A stretch of DNA of 64,000 bases from Methylobacterium fujisawaense. GTDB lineage: Bacteria > Pseudomonadota > Alphaproteobacteria > Rhizobiales > Beijerinckiaceae. Shown piece after piece: positions 32,653 through 41,598 of the stretch (positions are counted from its first letter, which is position 1; every line of letters starts with the position of its first letter). The translations under genes and the position numbers were made by a program. The stretch is taken from NCBI RefSeq assembly GCF_014138435.1, contig NZ_JACJIM010000011.1, positions 1 to 64,000 on the forward strand, given 5' to 3'. Under the pieces are notes generated by a model, which saw only the letters and a list, made by a program, of their open reading frames with translations, did no database searches and was not told the origin of the DNA.

Positions 32653-33886
32653 CGACGCATTGTTCGCCGCCGTGATGGATCCGGCAAACCGGGCCGATCC
32701 GTACCCGCTCTATGCCCGGTTGCGGCAGCGGCCGGTCTCCCGCCAGCGCGACGGCAGCTACGTCGTCTCCACGCACGCGGCGATCCGCGGATTGCTGTTC
32801 GATCCGCGGCTCAGTTCCGAGGATCTTCCGCCGCCCCGGCGTCCGCGCACCGGCAACCCGCTCAAGGACCTGATCCTCAATCCGATCAAGAACCGCATCA
32901 GCGCCACGCACCGACCGTTCATCTTCCGCGACCCGCCGGACCATGACCGGCTGCGCAGCCTCGTCATGCGGGAATTCTCGATCGCGCGCGTGCAGGCCCT
33001 GCGGCCAAGGATCGCCCGCGAGGTGGACGCCCTGATCGATACATGTCGGGGACGCCGGGAGGTCTGCCTCGTCAGCGATCTCTCCTATCCCCTGCCGGTG
33101 ACGGTGATCTGCGAATTGCTCGGCGTTCCGCGGGAGGACGAGCCGCGGTTCCAGGCCTGGGCGACGCAGCTCGCCACCGCGGTGGAGCCGGACGCGCGCC
33201 ACGACGACGCGACCCGCCGCAAGATCGTCGGGGCCTTCGACGAGATCGCCGCCTATATGCGCGACCTCATCCGCGAGAAGCGGCGGCGCCCGACCGACGA
33301 CATGCTGAGCGGTCTGGCCGCGCCCGGTCCGGACGGCCGCAAGCAGCTGAGCGATTTCGATCTCCTGTCGACGGCGGTCCTTCTGCTGGTGGCAGGCCAC
33401 GAAACCACCGTGAACCTCATCACCAACGCCATGCTGACCCTGCTCCGGCATCCCGAGCAGCTGGAGCGGCTCCGCGCCGATCCAGAACGTGCCCCCCGCC
33501 TGATCGAGGAGGTTCTGCGCTACGAACCGCCGGTGCATTTCCGGACCCGCAAGGCCCTCGGCGCGATCACGGTGGCCGGCGAGACGATCCCGAAGGGCGC
33601 GCCCGTGATCCTGCTCTTCGCCGCCGCGAACCGCGATCCGGCCCGGTTCGACGCCCCCGACCGCTTCGATCCGGACCGGTCCGATATCGAGCATTTCGGC
33701 TTCGGCGGCGGCCTGCATTATTGCGTCGGCGCGCCTCTGGCGCGGATCGAGGCCGAGATCGCCCTGGTGGCGCTGAGCCGCCGCCTGATCGCCCCGCGTC
33801 TGCCGCAGGATCCGCCCCCCTATCGCCCGGGCGCGTCCCTGCGCGGTCCGGAGCAGCTCCCCATCGGCATCGACGGGATCGCCTGA
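32645..33886 (+). CDS. Cytochrome P450
   Basis: A 413-residue soluble bacterial P450. The I-helix AGHETT is near residue 250, the K-helix is EEVLRYEPP, and the haem loop FGFGGGLHYCVGAPLAR has the axial Cys at about residue 360. The family cannot be named without alignment, but the shape fits class I P450s that need a ferredoxin and reductase, both encoded just upstream. Probably hydroxylates the molecule that the GT1 enzyme glycosylates. Confidence 0.92.
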   Translation: MSDDALFAAVMDPANRADPYPLYARLRQRPVSRQRDGSYVVSTHAAIRGLLFDPRLSSEDLPPPRRPRTGNPLKDLILNPIKNRISATHRPFIFRDPPDHDRLRSLVMREFSIARVQALRPRIAREVDALIDTCRGRREVCLVSDLSYPLPVTVICELLGVPREDEPRFQAWATQLATAVEPDARHDDATRRKIVGAFDEIAAYMRDLIREKRRRPTDDMLSGLAAPGPDGRKQLSDFDLLSTAVLLLVAGHETTVNLITNAMLTLLRHPEQLERLRADPERAPRLIEEVLRYEPPVHFRTRKALGAITVAGETIPKGAPVILLFAAANRDPARFDAPDRFDPDRSDIEHFGFGGGLHYCVGAPLARIEAEIALVALSRRLIAPRLPQDPPPYRPGASLRGPEQLPIGIDGIA

Positions 33887-33937
33887 GGCAGGCAGACCTG
33901 GCACCGTCTCGAACCGTAAAAGGGCGGTGAACACCGC

Positions 33938-33953
33938 TGTTTCACGTGAAACA
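33938..33953. promoter_or_regulatory. parS centromere site
   Basis: TGTTTCACGTGAAACA, a perfect 16-bp palindrome identical to the widely conserved chromosomal parS consensus bound by ParB. It lies in the gap after the P450 gene and outside any ORF. No parA or parB is in the window. Such sites cluster near the replication origin. Confidence 0.85.
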
Positions 33954-34181
33954 TTTGTAAACCTCTCATCCTGAGCCGGTCCAGCAGCCCCGCCCAGCGT
34001 GAGATCGACGGCCCTGAACGTGTCGGTGGCCACAACGCTGCGGCCCAGCGGCCCGAGGGTTCGGCTGTCGGCGAGGCGATTCCCAAACGCGATCCCGGGG
34101 AACTTGGCCGTACCGCCGACGGCTTTACCCGGAAGGCGGCCGAGCCGGCCGCATTCCCGAAAGTCTCCGGAGATCCTCGCG

Positions 34182-35357
34182 ATGAAGGCACTGTGCTGGC
34201 ACGGCCGCAACGACATCCGCTGCGACACGGTCCCGGACCCGGTCATCGAGGATTCCCGCGACGTGATCATCAAGGTCACGAGCTGCGCGATCTGCGGCTC
34301 GGACCTGCACCTGATGGACGGCCAGATGCCGACCATGAAGAGCGGCGACGTCCTCGGCCACGAATTCATGGGCGAGGTCGTGGAGGTCGGGACCGGCTTC
34401 ACCAAGTTCAAAAAGGGCGACCGGATCGTCGTGCCCTTCAACATCAACTGCGGCGCATGCCGCCAGTGCAAGCTCGGCAATTACTCGGTCTGCGAGCGCT
34501 CCAACCGCAACGCCGAGATGGCGGCCGCGCAGTTCGGCTACACGACGGCCGGCCTGTTCGGATACTCGCACCTAACCGGCGGCTATGCCGGTGGCCAGGC
34601 CGAGTATGTCCGTGTGCCGATGGCCGACGTCGCGCCCATGAAGGTGCCGGAGGGCATGGACGACGAATCCGTCCTGTTCCTCACCGATATCCTGCCCACC
34701 GGCTGGCAGGGCGCGGAGCATTGCGAGATCCAGGGCGGCGAGACGATCGCGGTCTGGGGCGCCGGCCCGGTCGGCATCTTCGCGATCCAGTCGGCGAAGA
34801 TCATGGGGGCCGAGCGGATCATCGCCATCGAGACCGTGCCCGAGCGCATCGCCCTCGCCCGGAAGGCCGGCGCCACCGACATCATCGACTTCATGAACGA
34901 GGACGTGTTCGAGCGGATCAAGGAGATCACCAAGGGCCAGGGTGCCGACGGCGTGATCGACTGCGTCGGCATGGAGGCGAGTGCCGGCCATGGCGGCCTC
35001 ACCGGCGTGCTCTCCGCCGTCCAGGAGAAGCTGACCGCCACCGAGCGGCCCTACGCGCTGGCCGAAGCCATCAAGGCGGTCCGGCCCTGTGGGATCGTCT
35101 CGGTGCCCGGCGTCTATGGCGGACCGATCCCCGTCAACATGGGCTCGATCGTCCAGAAGGGCCTGACCCTCAAGAGCGGCCAGACCCATGTGAAGCGCTA
35201 TCTCGAGCCGCTGACAAAGCTGATCCAAGAGGGCAAGATCGACATGACCTCCCTGATCACCCACCGCTCGCACGACCTCGCGGACGGGCCGGACCTCTAC
35301 AAGGCCTTCCGCGACAAGAAGGACGGCTGCGTGAAGGTGGTGTTCCACCTGAACTGA
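34182..35357 (+). CDS. Zinc-dependent alcohol dehydrogenase (formaldehyde-dehydrogenase-like)
   Basis: A 391-residue medium-chain dehydrogenase. Catalytic zinc ligands fall in TSCAICGSDLHLMDG and GHEFMGEVVEVG; the structural zinc is CGACRQCKLGNYSVC; the NAD fold is IAVWGAGPVGIFAIQSA. It belongs to the FDH-like subgroup whose true substrate varies. The ATG at 34182 follows CCGGAGATCC. A longer open frame upstream overlaps the parS-containing intergenic DNA and is not coding. Confidence 0.9.
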   Translation: MKALCWHGRNDIRCDTVPDPVIEDSRDVIIKVTSCAICGSDLHLMDGQMPTMKSGDVLGHEFMGEVVEVGTGFTKFKKGDRIVVPFNINCGACRQCKLGNYSVCERSNRNAEMAAAQFGYTTAGLFGYSHLTGGYAGGQAEYVRVPMADVAPMKVPEGMDDESVLFLTDILPTGWQGAEHCEIQGGETIAVWGAGPVGIFAIQSAKIMGAERIIAIETVPERIALARKAGATDIIDFMNEDVFERIKEITKGQGADGVIDCVGMEASAGHGGLTGVLSAVQEKLTATERPYALAEAIKAVRPCGIVSVPGVYGGPIPVNMGSIVQKGLTLKSGQTHVKRYLEPLTKLIQEGKIDMTSLITHRSHDLADGPDLYKAFRDKKDGCVKVVFHLN

Positions 35358-35472
35358 GGCGGCGCGCTCCGGCCGCCGATAGGCTGGGGCGTATCCCCGT
35401 ATGCCTGGCTGGGCGCGGTATCCCGGAAGCGTGTAGAGCCGGCACCGTGCCCACCAACCGCCCGGGACGCCC

Positions 35473-36129
35473 ATGTGCAACCTCTACAGCCTGCGGACCG
35501 GCCCCGCGGATCTGCGCCGGGCCTTCGCGATCGCGGAGGACCGCACCGGAAACCTTCCGCCGTTGCCGGCTATCTTTCCCGACCAGCTGGCGCCGGTGGT
35601 CCTGAACGGCACCGCCGGACGGGACCTCGCGATGATGCGCTGGGGCATGCCGGGGCCGAAGGCGTTCGGCGAGCATCCGATCACCAACGTGCGCAACGTC
35701 GCGAGCCCGCACTGGCGACCCTGGCTCGGGGTCGCCCATCGCTGCCTCGTGCCGGTCACCGCCTTCAGCGAGTACGCCGACACCAAGCCGCGCAAGACGC
35801 CGGTCTGGTTCGCCCTCGACGAGGATCGGCCGCTCTTCGCCTTCGCGGGGATCTGGCGGCCCTGGACGGGCGTACGGGGGACGAAGCGCGAGAACCCGGA
35901 CCGGGTCGCCGCGGAGCACCGGCTGTTCGCCTTCCTGACCACGGAGGCGAACGGCGTCGTCGGGCCGGTCCATCCCAAGGCGATGCCGGTGCTGCTCACG
36001 CAACCGGAGGAATGGGCGACCTGGCTCGAGGCGCCCACCGCGGAGGCGCTCCGGCTCCAGCGCCCGTTGCCGGATGCCGCCATGCGCGAGGTCGCCCGGG
36101 GGGCGCGGTCGGACGGGGCCGAGGACTGA
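35473..36129 (+). CDS. SRAP-domain protein (YedK/HMCES family)
   Basis: A 218-residue protein that crosslinks to abasic sites in single-stranded DNA. The catalytic Cys2 (MCNLYS), the TNVRNVAS asparagine region, the glutamate in TAFSEYAD and the histidine in VHPKAMPVLL are conserved. The initiating Met must be removed to expose Cys2. Single gene. Confidence 0.92.
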   Translation: MCNLYSLRTGPADLRRAFAIAEDRTGNLPPLPAIFPDQLAPVVLNGTAGRDLAMMRWGMPGPKAFGEHPITNVRNVASPHWRPWLGVAHRCLVPVTAFSEYADTKPRKTPVWFALDEDRPLFAFAGIWRPWTGVRGTKRENPDRVAAEHRLFAFLTTEANGVVGPVHPKAMPVLLTQPEEWATWLEAPTAEALRLQRPLPDAAMREVARGARSDGAED

Positions 36130-36135
36130 TCCGCC

Positions 36136-36897
36136 CTACCCGCCCGCCGGCTCGCCGGAGGGATGGCCTGTGGGGGCGGCCGTCACGCCGCGGGCCCGCC
36201 AGCGCGCCAGCACGGCGGCGTTGAGCCGGGCGATCCGTGCCCGGTGCGCCTCCCAGAACGAGAGCGGCGTCGTCGGCTCGGCGACCGCGCGCGTCCGGTG
36301 GACGGGGCGCCCCTGCTTGTCGGCGAGGCGGAACGGGACGGCTGGGCGGGCGCTTGCCCGGACGAGGCGCGCTTCGGGATCGGCCAGGATCGCCTGGGCG
36401 TGGGCGCAGTAGAGCTGCGACAGGGGCGAGATCACCTCCGACCCGTGTCCCGCCCGGTACTTCATAAGGGCGCGGCAGAGGTCGCCGTCGGCCCGGCGCC
36501 AGGCTTCGGCGAGATAGCGTACGCCGTAGCGAACGTTGATCTCCGGGGCCGCCAGCTCTGCGACGGTGCCCCGGAAGCCGAGCATCGCCGCGGTGGTGGG
36601 CCGGACCTGCATCAGACCGACCTCGCCGACGCTGCCGACCACGGTGGGATCGTAGCCGCTCTCGATCCGCGCGACGGCGTCGGCGACCGCGAGCGGCAGG
36701 CCGGTGCCGGCGGCCTCGCGGGCGATGAGCGGCAGGAAGCGGGCTCGCGCATCGGCGACGGCCGGCGCCGGCGCGGCAACCGGGGGAACCGGCGGCAGGG
36801 ACGCCATGCCGAGCGCATGCACCGCCAGAAAGGTCGCGGGCCGGGCCTGCGCGGGGGCCGCGCAGGTCAGCAGCAGGAGAAGCAACGGAGCGCGCAT
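36136..36897 (-). CDS. Lytic transglycosylase (SLT domain)
   Basis: A 253-residue secreted peptidoglycan-cleaving enzyme. A signal peptide (to about residue 19) and Pro/Ala-rich linker precede the SLT domain: IESGYDP with catalytic Glu79, GEVGLMQVRPTTA, NVRYGVRYLAEAW and LMKYRAGHG. Convergent with the SRAP gene, with 6 nt between stops. Confidence 0.88.
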   Translation of the reverse strand: MRAPLLLLLLTCAAPAQARPATFLAVHALGMASLPPVPPVAAPAPAVADARARFLPLIAREAAGTGLPLAVADAVARIESGYDPTVVGSVGEVGLMQVRPTTAAMLGFRGTVAELAAPEINVRYGVRYLAEAWRRADGDLCRALMKYRAGHGSEVISPLSQLYCAHAQAILADPEARLVRASARPAVPFRLADKQGRPVHRTRAVAEPTTPLSFWEAHRARIARLNAAVLARWRARGVTAAPTGHPSGEPAGG

Positions 36898-36979
36898 CGG
36901 CCGCCACGGAGAGGGTCCGGAACCTGTCTATCCCGGCCGCCTCAACGAAGCCTTTCGCCGCCCCGGCGACGGGCCGAAG

Positions 36980-37240
36980 CTACTGCACCGGCCCGCGCTC
37001 GCGCGCTTGCAGCAGCCGCAGGGCCTCTCCCAGGACCGTGTGAAGGTCGGCAACGCCCTGGGGGCTGAGCGGCAGGCCGACCCGCTGCCCGTGGATCGTG
37101 CTGAGGACCAGCATGGCGAGATCCTCGCCGATCAGCAGGTTGGATCCCGGCAGGCAGAGCGGCAGGACGAAATCACCCTCGACCTCACCGAGGACATCGA
37201 CCGCATCCGCGGGCCGAAAGGGCGGCTTCCGATCGGTCAT
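36980..37240 (-). CDS. Uncharacterised 86-residue protein
   Basis: A small soluble protein without a recognised domain (VLGEVEGDFVLPLCLPGSNLLIGEDLAMLVLST). Sequence composition is coding-like and the frame is closed by a normal ATG. Function unknown. Confidence 0.6.
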   Translation of the reverse strand: MTDRKPPFRPADAVDVLGEVEGDFVLPLCLPGSNLLIGEDLAMLVLSTIHGQRVGLPLSPQGVADLHTVLGEALRLLQARERGPVQ

Positions 37241-37301
37241 CGCTCCCCCTCCTCGCTATCCGCGCGGCGCCGATGGGCCGCCCGGAGACTCATACCGTGT
37301 C

Positions 37302-37598
37302 TCAACCCGGATCCCGGTCGGGCATCCGCAGAGACCGCACCGTGAGCGTGTCGATCTCCAGCGCGCCGATCTCCAGGGAGCCGACCCGGGCCCGCCCCAC
37401 CGAAAGGCGTCCGATCACGAAGGCGCCCACCGCGACGACGCCGAGCGCCGCGGCCCCGAGGGCCAGCGCACCCAGCGCTGACGCCCCGACCGTCCCGGCG
37501 CCGATGGCACCCGCGCCCAGAAGCGCCGTGTCGCGGGGGTCGGCCGACGCCGTCCCGACCGTCCCGATCTCGGCCTCCGGAACCCTCGAATGCGGCAT
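37302..37598 (-). CDS. 98-residue protein with a short-period Gly/Ala repeat
   Basis: From about residue 26 to 90 the chain repeats a G-A/S-x-x-[LIV] unit about every five residues (AIGAGTVGASALGALALGAA, then VGSLEIGALEIDTLTV). This suggests a small beta-solenoid or a membrane-associated glycine zipper. Similar small proteins occur in Rhizobiales; no function is known. Confidence 0.6.
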   Translation of the reverse strand: MPHSRVPEAEIGTVGTASADPRDTALLGAGAIGAGTVGASALGALALGAAALGVVAVGAFVIGRLSVGRARVGSLEIGALEIDTLTVRSLRMPDRDPG

Positions 37599-37734
37599 GC
37601 GGGATCCTCTCCGGCCGGTCCACTCCGACGACAGCTATACGCGACATTAACCGCGTTTTCACGCCGCGCGCTGACGATGGTCCTCGGTCCCCGCACCCCG
37701 GACAGTCCGTCCGCAGCCAGAGAGGACGTCGCCC

Positions 37735-37947
37735 GTGCAGCATCTGCTCCCGGCCTTCGCGATCTTCGCATCCGGCTGCCTGCTGATCCATGTCGGCCGT
37801 GCCTATGCCCGGGCAACCACGATGCTGCTCTCGGGCACCGCCCTGATGCTGAGCGTGACCCTCGGCACGGTGGTCTGCCAGCGGATCGGCCAGCCGGTGC
37901 GCTCCGTCGCATCCGACGCACGAGCGCTCGGCCAATCCGGTCAGTAG
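37735..37947 (+). CDS. Small membrane protein, 70 residues
   Basis: GTG start preceded by AGAGAGGA. Two hydrophobic helices (LLPAFAIFASGCLLIHVG and TTMLLSGTALMLSVTLGTVVC). No domain recognised; a few bases overlap the end of the convergent PPOX gene. Confidence 0.5.
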   Translation: MQHLLPAFAIFASGCLLIHVGRAYARATTMLLSGTALMLSVTLGTVVCQRIGQPVRSVASDARALGQSGQ

Positions 37948-38567
37948 AGCCGCGTCCGATAGGCGTCGGCGATGGTGGCCTCGGCCTCCGCCACGTCGGC
38001 GGCCGCAGTCTGATCGGACAGGATGCGTCCCAGGCTCGGGAAGGTGTCGCGCGCGACATGACGCGCCGGATCCCAGAGCCCGGAGCGGATCATCGCCTTG
38101 CCGCAATGGAAAAACGCCTCGCGCACCTGCACGACGAGCCCGGCGGCCGGCACCTTGCCCTGGGCGCGCATGGGCTCGAGCAGCGCGGCGTCCTGCGTCA
38201 GCGCGGCGGTGCCGTTCACCCGGAAGGTCTCGTCGATCCCCGGCACGAGGAAGATCAGCCCGACGCCCGGGCTCTCGAGCAGATTGAGGAACGTGTCGAT
38301 GCGGTTGTTGCCGCGCCGGTCCGGGATCACCAGGGTCCGGGAATCCGCAACGGCGACGAAGCCCGGCGCATCGCCCCGGGGACTGGCGTCGACATGGCCG
38401 GCCTTGTCCGCGCTCGCCACCACCAGGAACGGCGCGAGAGCGATGAAGCGGCGGCCGTAATCGTCGATGTGGTCGAGCACCTTGCGGGCGGCGAGCGGTC
38501 CGACGGGCCCGAACTGCCCGCGCAGCGCGGCGGCATCGCGAATCGGCGTATCGGCTTGCGCGTCCAT
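37941..38567 (-). CDS. Pyridoxamine 5'-phosphate oxidase-like flavoprotein
   Basis: A 208-residue split-barrel FMN-binding protein. VVASADKAGHVDASPRGDAPGFVAV and LVIPDRRGNNRIDTFLNLLESPGVGLIFLVPG match the MSMEG_1061-like PPOX subfamily. Probably a flavin reductase or oxidase of unknown substrate rather than PdxH. Confidence 0.85.
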   Translation of the reverse strand: MDAQADTPIRDAAALRGQFGPVGPLAARKVLDHIDDYGRRFIALAPFLVVASADKAGHVDASPRGDAPGFVAVADSRTLVIPDRRGNNRIDTFLNLLESPGVGLIFLVPGIDETFRVNGTAALTQDAALLEPMRAQGKVPAAGLVVQVREAFFHCGKAMIRSGLWDPARHVARDTFPSLGRILSDQTAAADVAEAEATIADAYRTRLY

Positions 38568-38620
38568 GCGAACCTCTCAGGCCCTGAGTGGCGCGGCGGC
38601 CGCATCCCGGTCAAGCGCGA

Positions 38621-39787
38621 TCAGGGCCAGACGTGGATCGCCACCGGGCGGCGCAGCAGGTCCCGGTCGGAGGTGATCGTGCAGCCCTCCGTGCGCAGGC
38701 GCGCATAAGTGAGCAGCGCCCGGTCTCCGACATCGTCGAAATTGCGGCCCCGCGCGTCCGGATCGAGCAGCGACGGATACGCGATGAGCGGCGCCGTGGC
38801 CGCGCACGGGTCGTCGTAGAGGGTTGCGCCCGCGAGGAGCAGGCGCGGGCTGTCCCAGGTGATCAGGTCGCGGGAGGTGGTCCAGTAGAAGCCGGATTGC
38901 GGGTAACCCTCGGCCGCCTTGGCCATGAACACGGCGATCCAGGCGCCCGAGCCGCGGTGCCGGACGACGGCCCCGACCGGGCCCGGGAACGGCCCGACCG
39001 GCCGGCAGGTCGCCGTGTTCGGGCGGGCGGCGCGGTAGGGGTCCGGGAAGGCGGCGGTGAAACCGGTGCCGGTCCAGGCGCGCCAGCGCGTCGGATCGGC
39101 CGGATCGTCGCTGCGGAACAGGCAGATCCCGGATTCCTGGTCGCTGCCGGGCAGGGTCCAACCGGTGGTCGAGGCGAGGAAGTACCGCCATCTCCCGTCC
39201 GCGACGATGTTCGACGGATTGAAGAAGCCGCGGTGGCGGCCCTGGTCGATCTCCTGCCGGAATGGGGCTCCGGCGACCACCACGGGCGGACTCTGCCGCT
39301 TGAAGCTGCGGCCGCCATCCGTCGAGGTGGCGGCCGTGATCGTGTTGTACCAGCAGGCCATGTAGGTGGCCGCCGGACAGCGGCCCGGATGCTCGTTGGC
39401 TTGGTACTCGTGGTGGAGGAGTGCGGCCACGCGGGCGCCGTCCTCGGTCCAGGTGGCGGTGATCCAGGAGCGGTCGTCGTAGGCCGCAGGATCGGATTTC
39501 TCACCCGAATCGAGCACCACCGTGCAGTCGAGCTTGAGCTGGCCGAGATCCGGGCCGCGCAGCGCCCGGTTGCGGTAATGCATCCCGTAGAGCGCCACCG
39601 CGCCCGCGGCGTCGCGGAAGGCGCGGGCCGGCGCGTCGGGGACGTCGGCGCCGTCGCAGGCATCGCGGCCGGCCTTGAAGATCTCCGTCGGCGGCCCGAC
39701 CAGGGTCAGGGCCGAGAGCGGGGGATCGGCGGAGGCGGGGGTTGCGAAGGGGATCAGGACCAGCAGCGCCACGCGCCCAAGGCGCAC
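38621..39787 (-). CDS. Secreted protein with a sialidase/glycosidase-like propeller
   Basis: A 388-residue exported protein (signal VRLGRVALLVLIPFATPASA from a GTG start). Repeated segments such as ITAATSTDGGRSFKRQSPP, CLFRSDDPADPTRWRAW and WTTSRDLITWDSPRLLL resemble Asp-box or five-bladed propeller repeats of sialidases and GH43-type enzymes. Catalytic residues cannot be assigned by eye. Several Cys suggest disulfides. Confidence 0.6.
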   Translation of the reverse strand: MRLGRVALLVLIPFATPASADPPLSALTLVGPPTEIFKAGRDACDGADVPDAPARAFRDAAGAVALYGMHYRNRALRGPDLGQLKLDCTVVLDSGEKSDPAAYDDRSWITATWTEDGARVAALLHHEYQANEHPGRCPAATYMACWYNTITAATSTDGGRSFKRQSPPVVVAGAPFRQEIDQGRHRGFFNPSNIVADGRWRYFLASTTGWTLPGSDQESGICLFRSDDPADPTRWRAWTGTGFTAAFPDPYRAARPNTATCRPVGPFPGPVGAVVRHRGSGAWIAVFMAKAAEGYPQSGFYWTTSRDLITWDSPRLLLAGATLYDDPCAATAPLIAYPSLLDPDARGRNFDDVGDRALLTYARLRTEGCTITSDRDLLRRPVAIHVWP

Positions 39788-40156
39788 CGCCCTCCCACAC
39801 CCTTCTGCGGGGGAGGGTTTTCTGTGAAGCGGGCGGGGAGCGCGGCGGCGCGACGGTGCGGGCTTCAGCGCAGGTGGCGGTCCCTCCGGAAACGGGGCTC
39901 CCCTCGCCCGACCCGGGCTGACAACCGTGACGCCCTCCCCCGCAGAGGAGGGAGGGAGACTGCGCGGCGCCGGCTGCTCAAACCCGCGCGATCGCAGCGT
40001 GGTACCGCCGCGTCGCATCCCGGACACCCGATCCGCCCAGCCCATGGTCGCCATCCGGCTGCGTCCCGGCCGCGCCTGGACAAACAGGCGGAGATTCGCT
40101 TGAGAACCATTACAGAGTGCTTGCCGCCGGCCGTGCGGCCCGACTGAAAGTCTCCT
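39788..40156. repeat. Intergenic region with a GC-rich inverted repeat pair
   Basis: About 370 bases without a gene. CTGCGGGGGAGGG (39805-39817) and its exact complement (39933-39945) bracket about 115 bases, in the style of other short palindromic elements here. The first arm also forms a local hairpin followed by TTTTCT. Nothing else recognised. Confidence 0.6.
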
Positions 40157-40765
40157 ATGGTTCTCCTGATCCTCGGGCTGGTGCTGTTTCTCGGCACGCA
40201 TGCCTTCTCGATGGCCCGCACCCGGCGCGCCGCGATCGTCAACCGGATCGGCGAGGGCCGCTACAAGCTCGGCTACATCGCCCTGTCGCTGCTCGGGCTG
40301 GTGCTGATCGGCATCGGCTTCCACGATTACCGCCTCGCCGGCTACATCCCGGTCTGGGATCCGCCGGTCTGGACGCGCCACCTCGCCCTGACGCTGGTCT
40401 GGCTCGCCTTCGTGTGCCTCGCCGCCGCCTACCTGCCGGGCCATATCCGCGCCAAGGCCAAGCACCCGATGCTGCTCGCCGTGAAGATCTGGGCCACCGC
40501 GCACCTCCTGGCCAACGGCGATCTCGGCTCGATGCTGCTGTTCGGCGGCTTCCTCGCCTGGGCGGTGGCGGCGCGGATCAGCGCCAAGCGCCGGGCTCTC
40601 GCCCCGGGGGCGGTCGCGGCTCAGCATGGCGGGCCGGCGGTGGCCCCGCAGGGCTGGCGCAACGACATCCTGGCTCTGGTGATCGGGACGGCCGCGTGGT
40701 TCGTTTTCGCCCGCTATTTGCACTATCCGGTGATCGGCGTGCCGGTCTGGCCGGGCGCCGCCTGA
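40157..40765 (+). CDS. NnrU family membrane protein
   Basis: A 202-residue, multi-helix inner-membrane protein. The start LILGLVLFLGTHAFSM and KIWATAHLLANGDLGSMLLFGGFLAWAV are characteristic of NnrU, linked to denitrification in some species and to carotenoid isomerisation in plants (Z-ISO). Its role here is unknown. Confidence 0.88.
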   Translation: MVLLILGLVLFLGTHAFSMARTRRAAIVNRIGEGRYKLGYIALSLLGLVLIGIGFHDYRLAGYIPVWDPPVWTRHLALTLVWLAFVCLAAAYLPGHIRAKAKHPMLLAVKIWATAHLLANGDLGSMLLFGGFLAWAVAARISAKRRALAPGAVAAQHGGPAVAPQGWRNDILALVIGTAAWFVFARYLHYPVIGVPVWPGAA

Positions 40766-40858
40766 GACACTGCCTGTCGCCAACCCCGCGCCCGTGTGTT
40801 AGGCGCGGGGCCCGAACGAGACGAGGTGGTCCGCTGAAATCATGCGGGCCGGGATAGA

Positions 40859-41569
40859 ATGGCCGAGAACAACGAGTTCCTTCGCGAGGTCGACGAGGAT
40901 TACCGCCGCGACCGGATCCTTCAGATCTGGAAGCGCTACAGCGGCGTGATCATCGCGCTCGCCGTGCTCGTGGTGGCGGGCGTCGCGGGCTGGCGCTACT
41001 GGCAGGCCCAGCAGCGCGCGGCGGCCGAGGTGGCCTCGGTGCAGTTCGACGACGCCAACCGCCTCGCCAAGGACGGCAAGGTCGCGGAGGCCGACAAGGC
41101 CTTCGACGCCCTGGAGGCGCAGGGCCCGGCGGGCTACCGCCTGCTCGCCCGGTTCCGGGCGGCGGCCGAGACCGGCAAGCGCGACGCCGCGGCAGGCGCC
41201 GCGGAGTTCGACAAGCTCGCCGACGATACCGGCCTGGGCGACGGCCTGCGCGACCTCGCGCGCCTGCGCGCGGCCCTGCTGCGCCTCGACGGGCCGAACC
41301 CGGATCCGGCGCTGGCCAACCTCCAGGGCCTGGCCGCCGGCACCCCGTTCCGCCACACCGCCCGGGAGATGCTGGGCCTCGCCGCCTTGAAGAAGGGCGA
41401 TTACGAGGAGGCCGGACGCTGGTTCGACCAGATCGTGGCCGATCCTGATACCCCGCGGAACCTGCGGGATCGGATCGAGGTCTACGCGGCGATCGTCGCG
41501 GGCGGCCCCGTGACGGTGACCGAGGCCAAGCCCGAGCCCGCTGCCCCGCCCCCGCCGATCACGCGCTGA
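40859..41569 (+). CDS. Tetratricopeptide-like membrane-anchored protein (YfgM family)
   Basis: A 236-residue protein with one transmembrane helix (VIIALAVLVVAGVAGWRYW) and a periplasmic helical repeat domain. It opens FLREVDEDYRRDRILQIWKRY as in YfgM/TPR_21 proteins, which associate with SecYEG and envelope chaperones. It lies 29 nt before der, the usual neighbour of yfgM-like genes, so the two are probably co-transcribed. Confidence 0.85.
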   Translation: MAENNEFLREVDEDYRRDRILQIWKRYSGVIIALAVLVVAGVAGWRYWQAQQRAAAEVASVQFDDANRLAKDGKVAEADKAFDALEAQGPAGYRLLARFRAAAETGKRDAAAGAAEFDKLADDTGLGDGLRDLARLRAALLRLDGPNPDPALANLQGLAAGTPFRHTAREMLGLAALKKGDYEEAGRWFDQIVADPDTPRNLRDRIEVYAAIVAGGPVTVTEAKPEPAAPPPPITR

Positions 41570-41598
41570 TTTCTGTTCGGACTGTTTCGAGAACCACC

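Noticed and set aside
29784..33886. A full natural-product biosynthetic gene cluster
   Set aside because: No polyketide, terpene or peptide synthase is adjacent, so only tailoring enzymes are supported.
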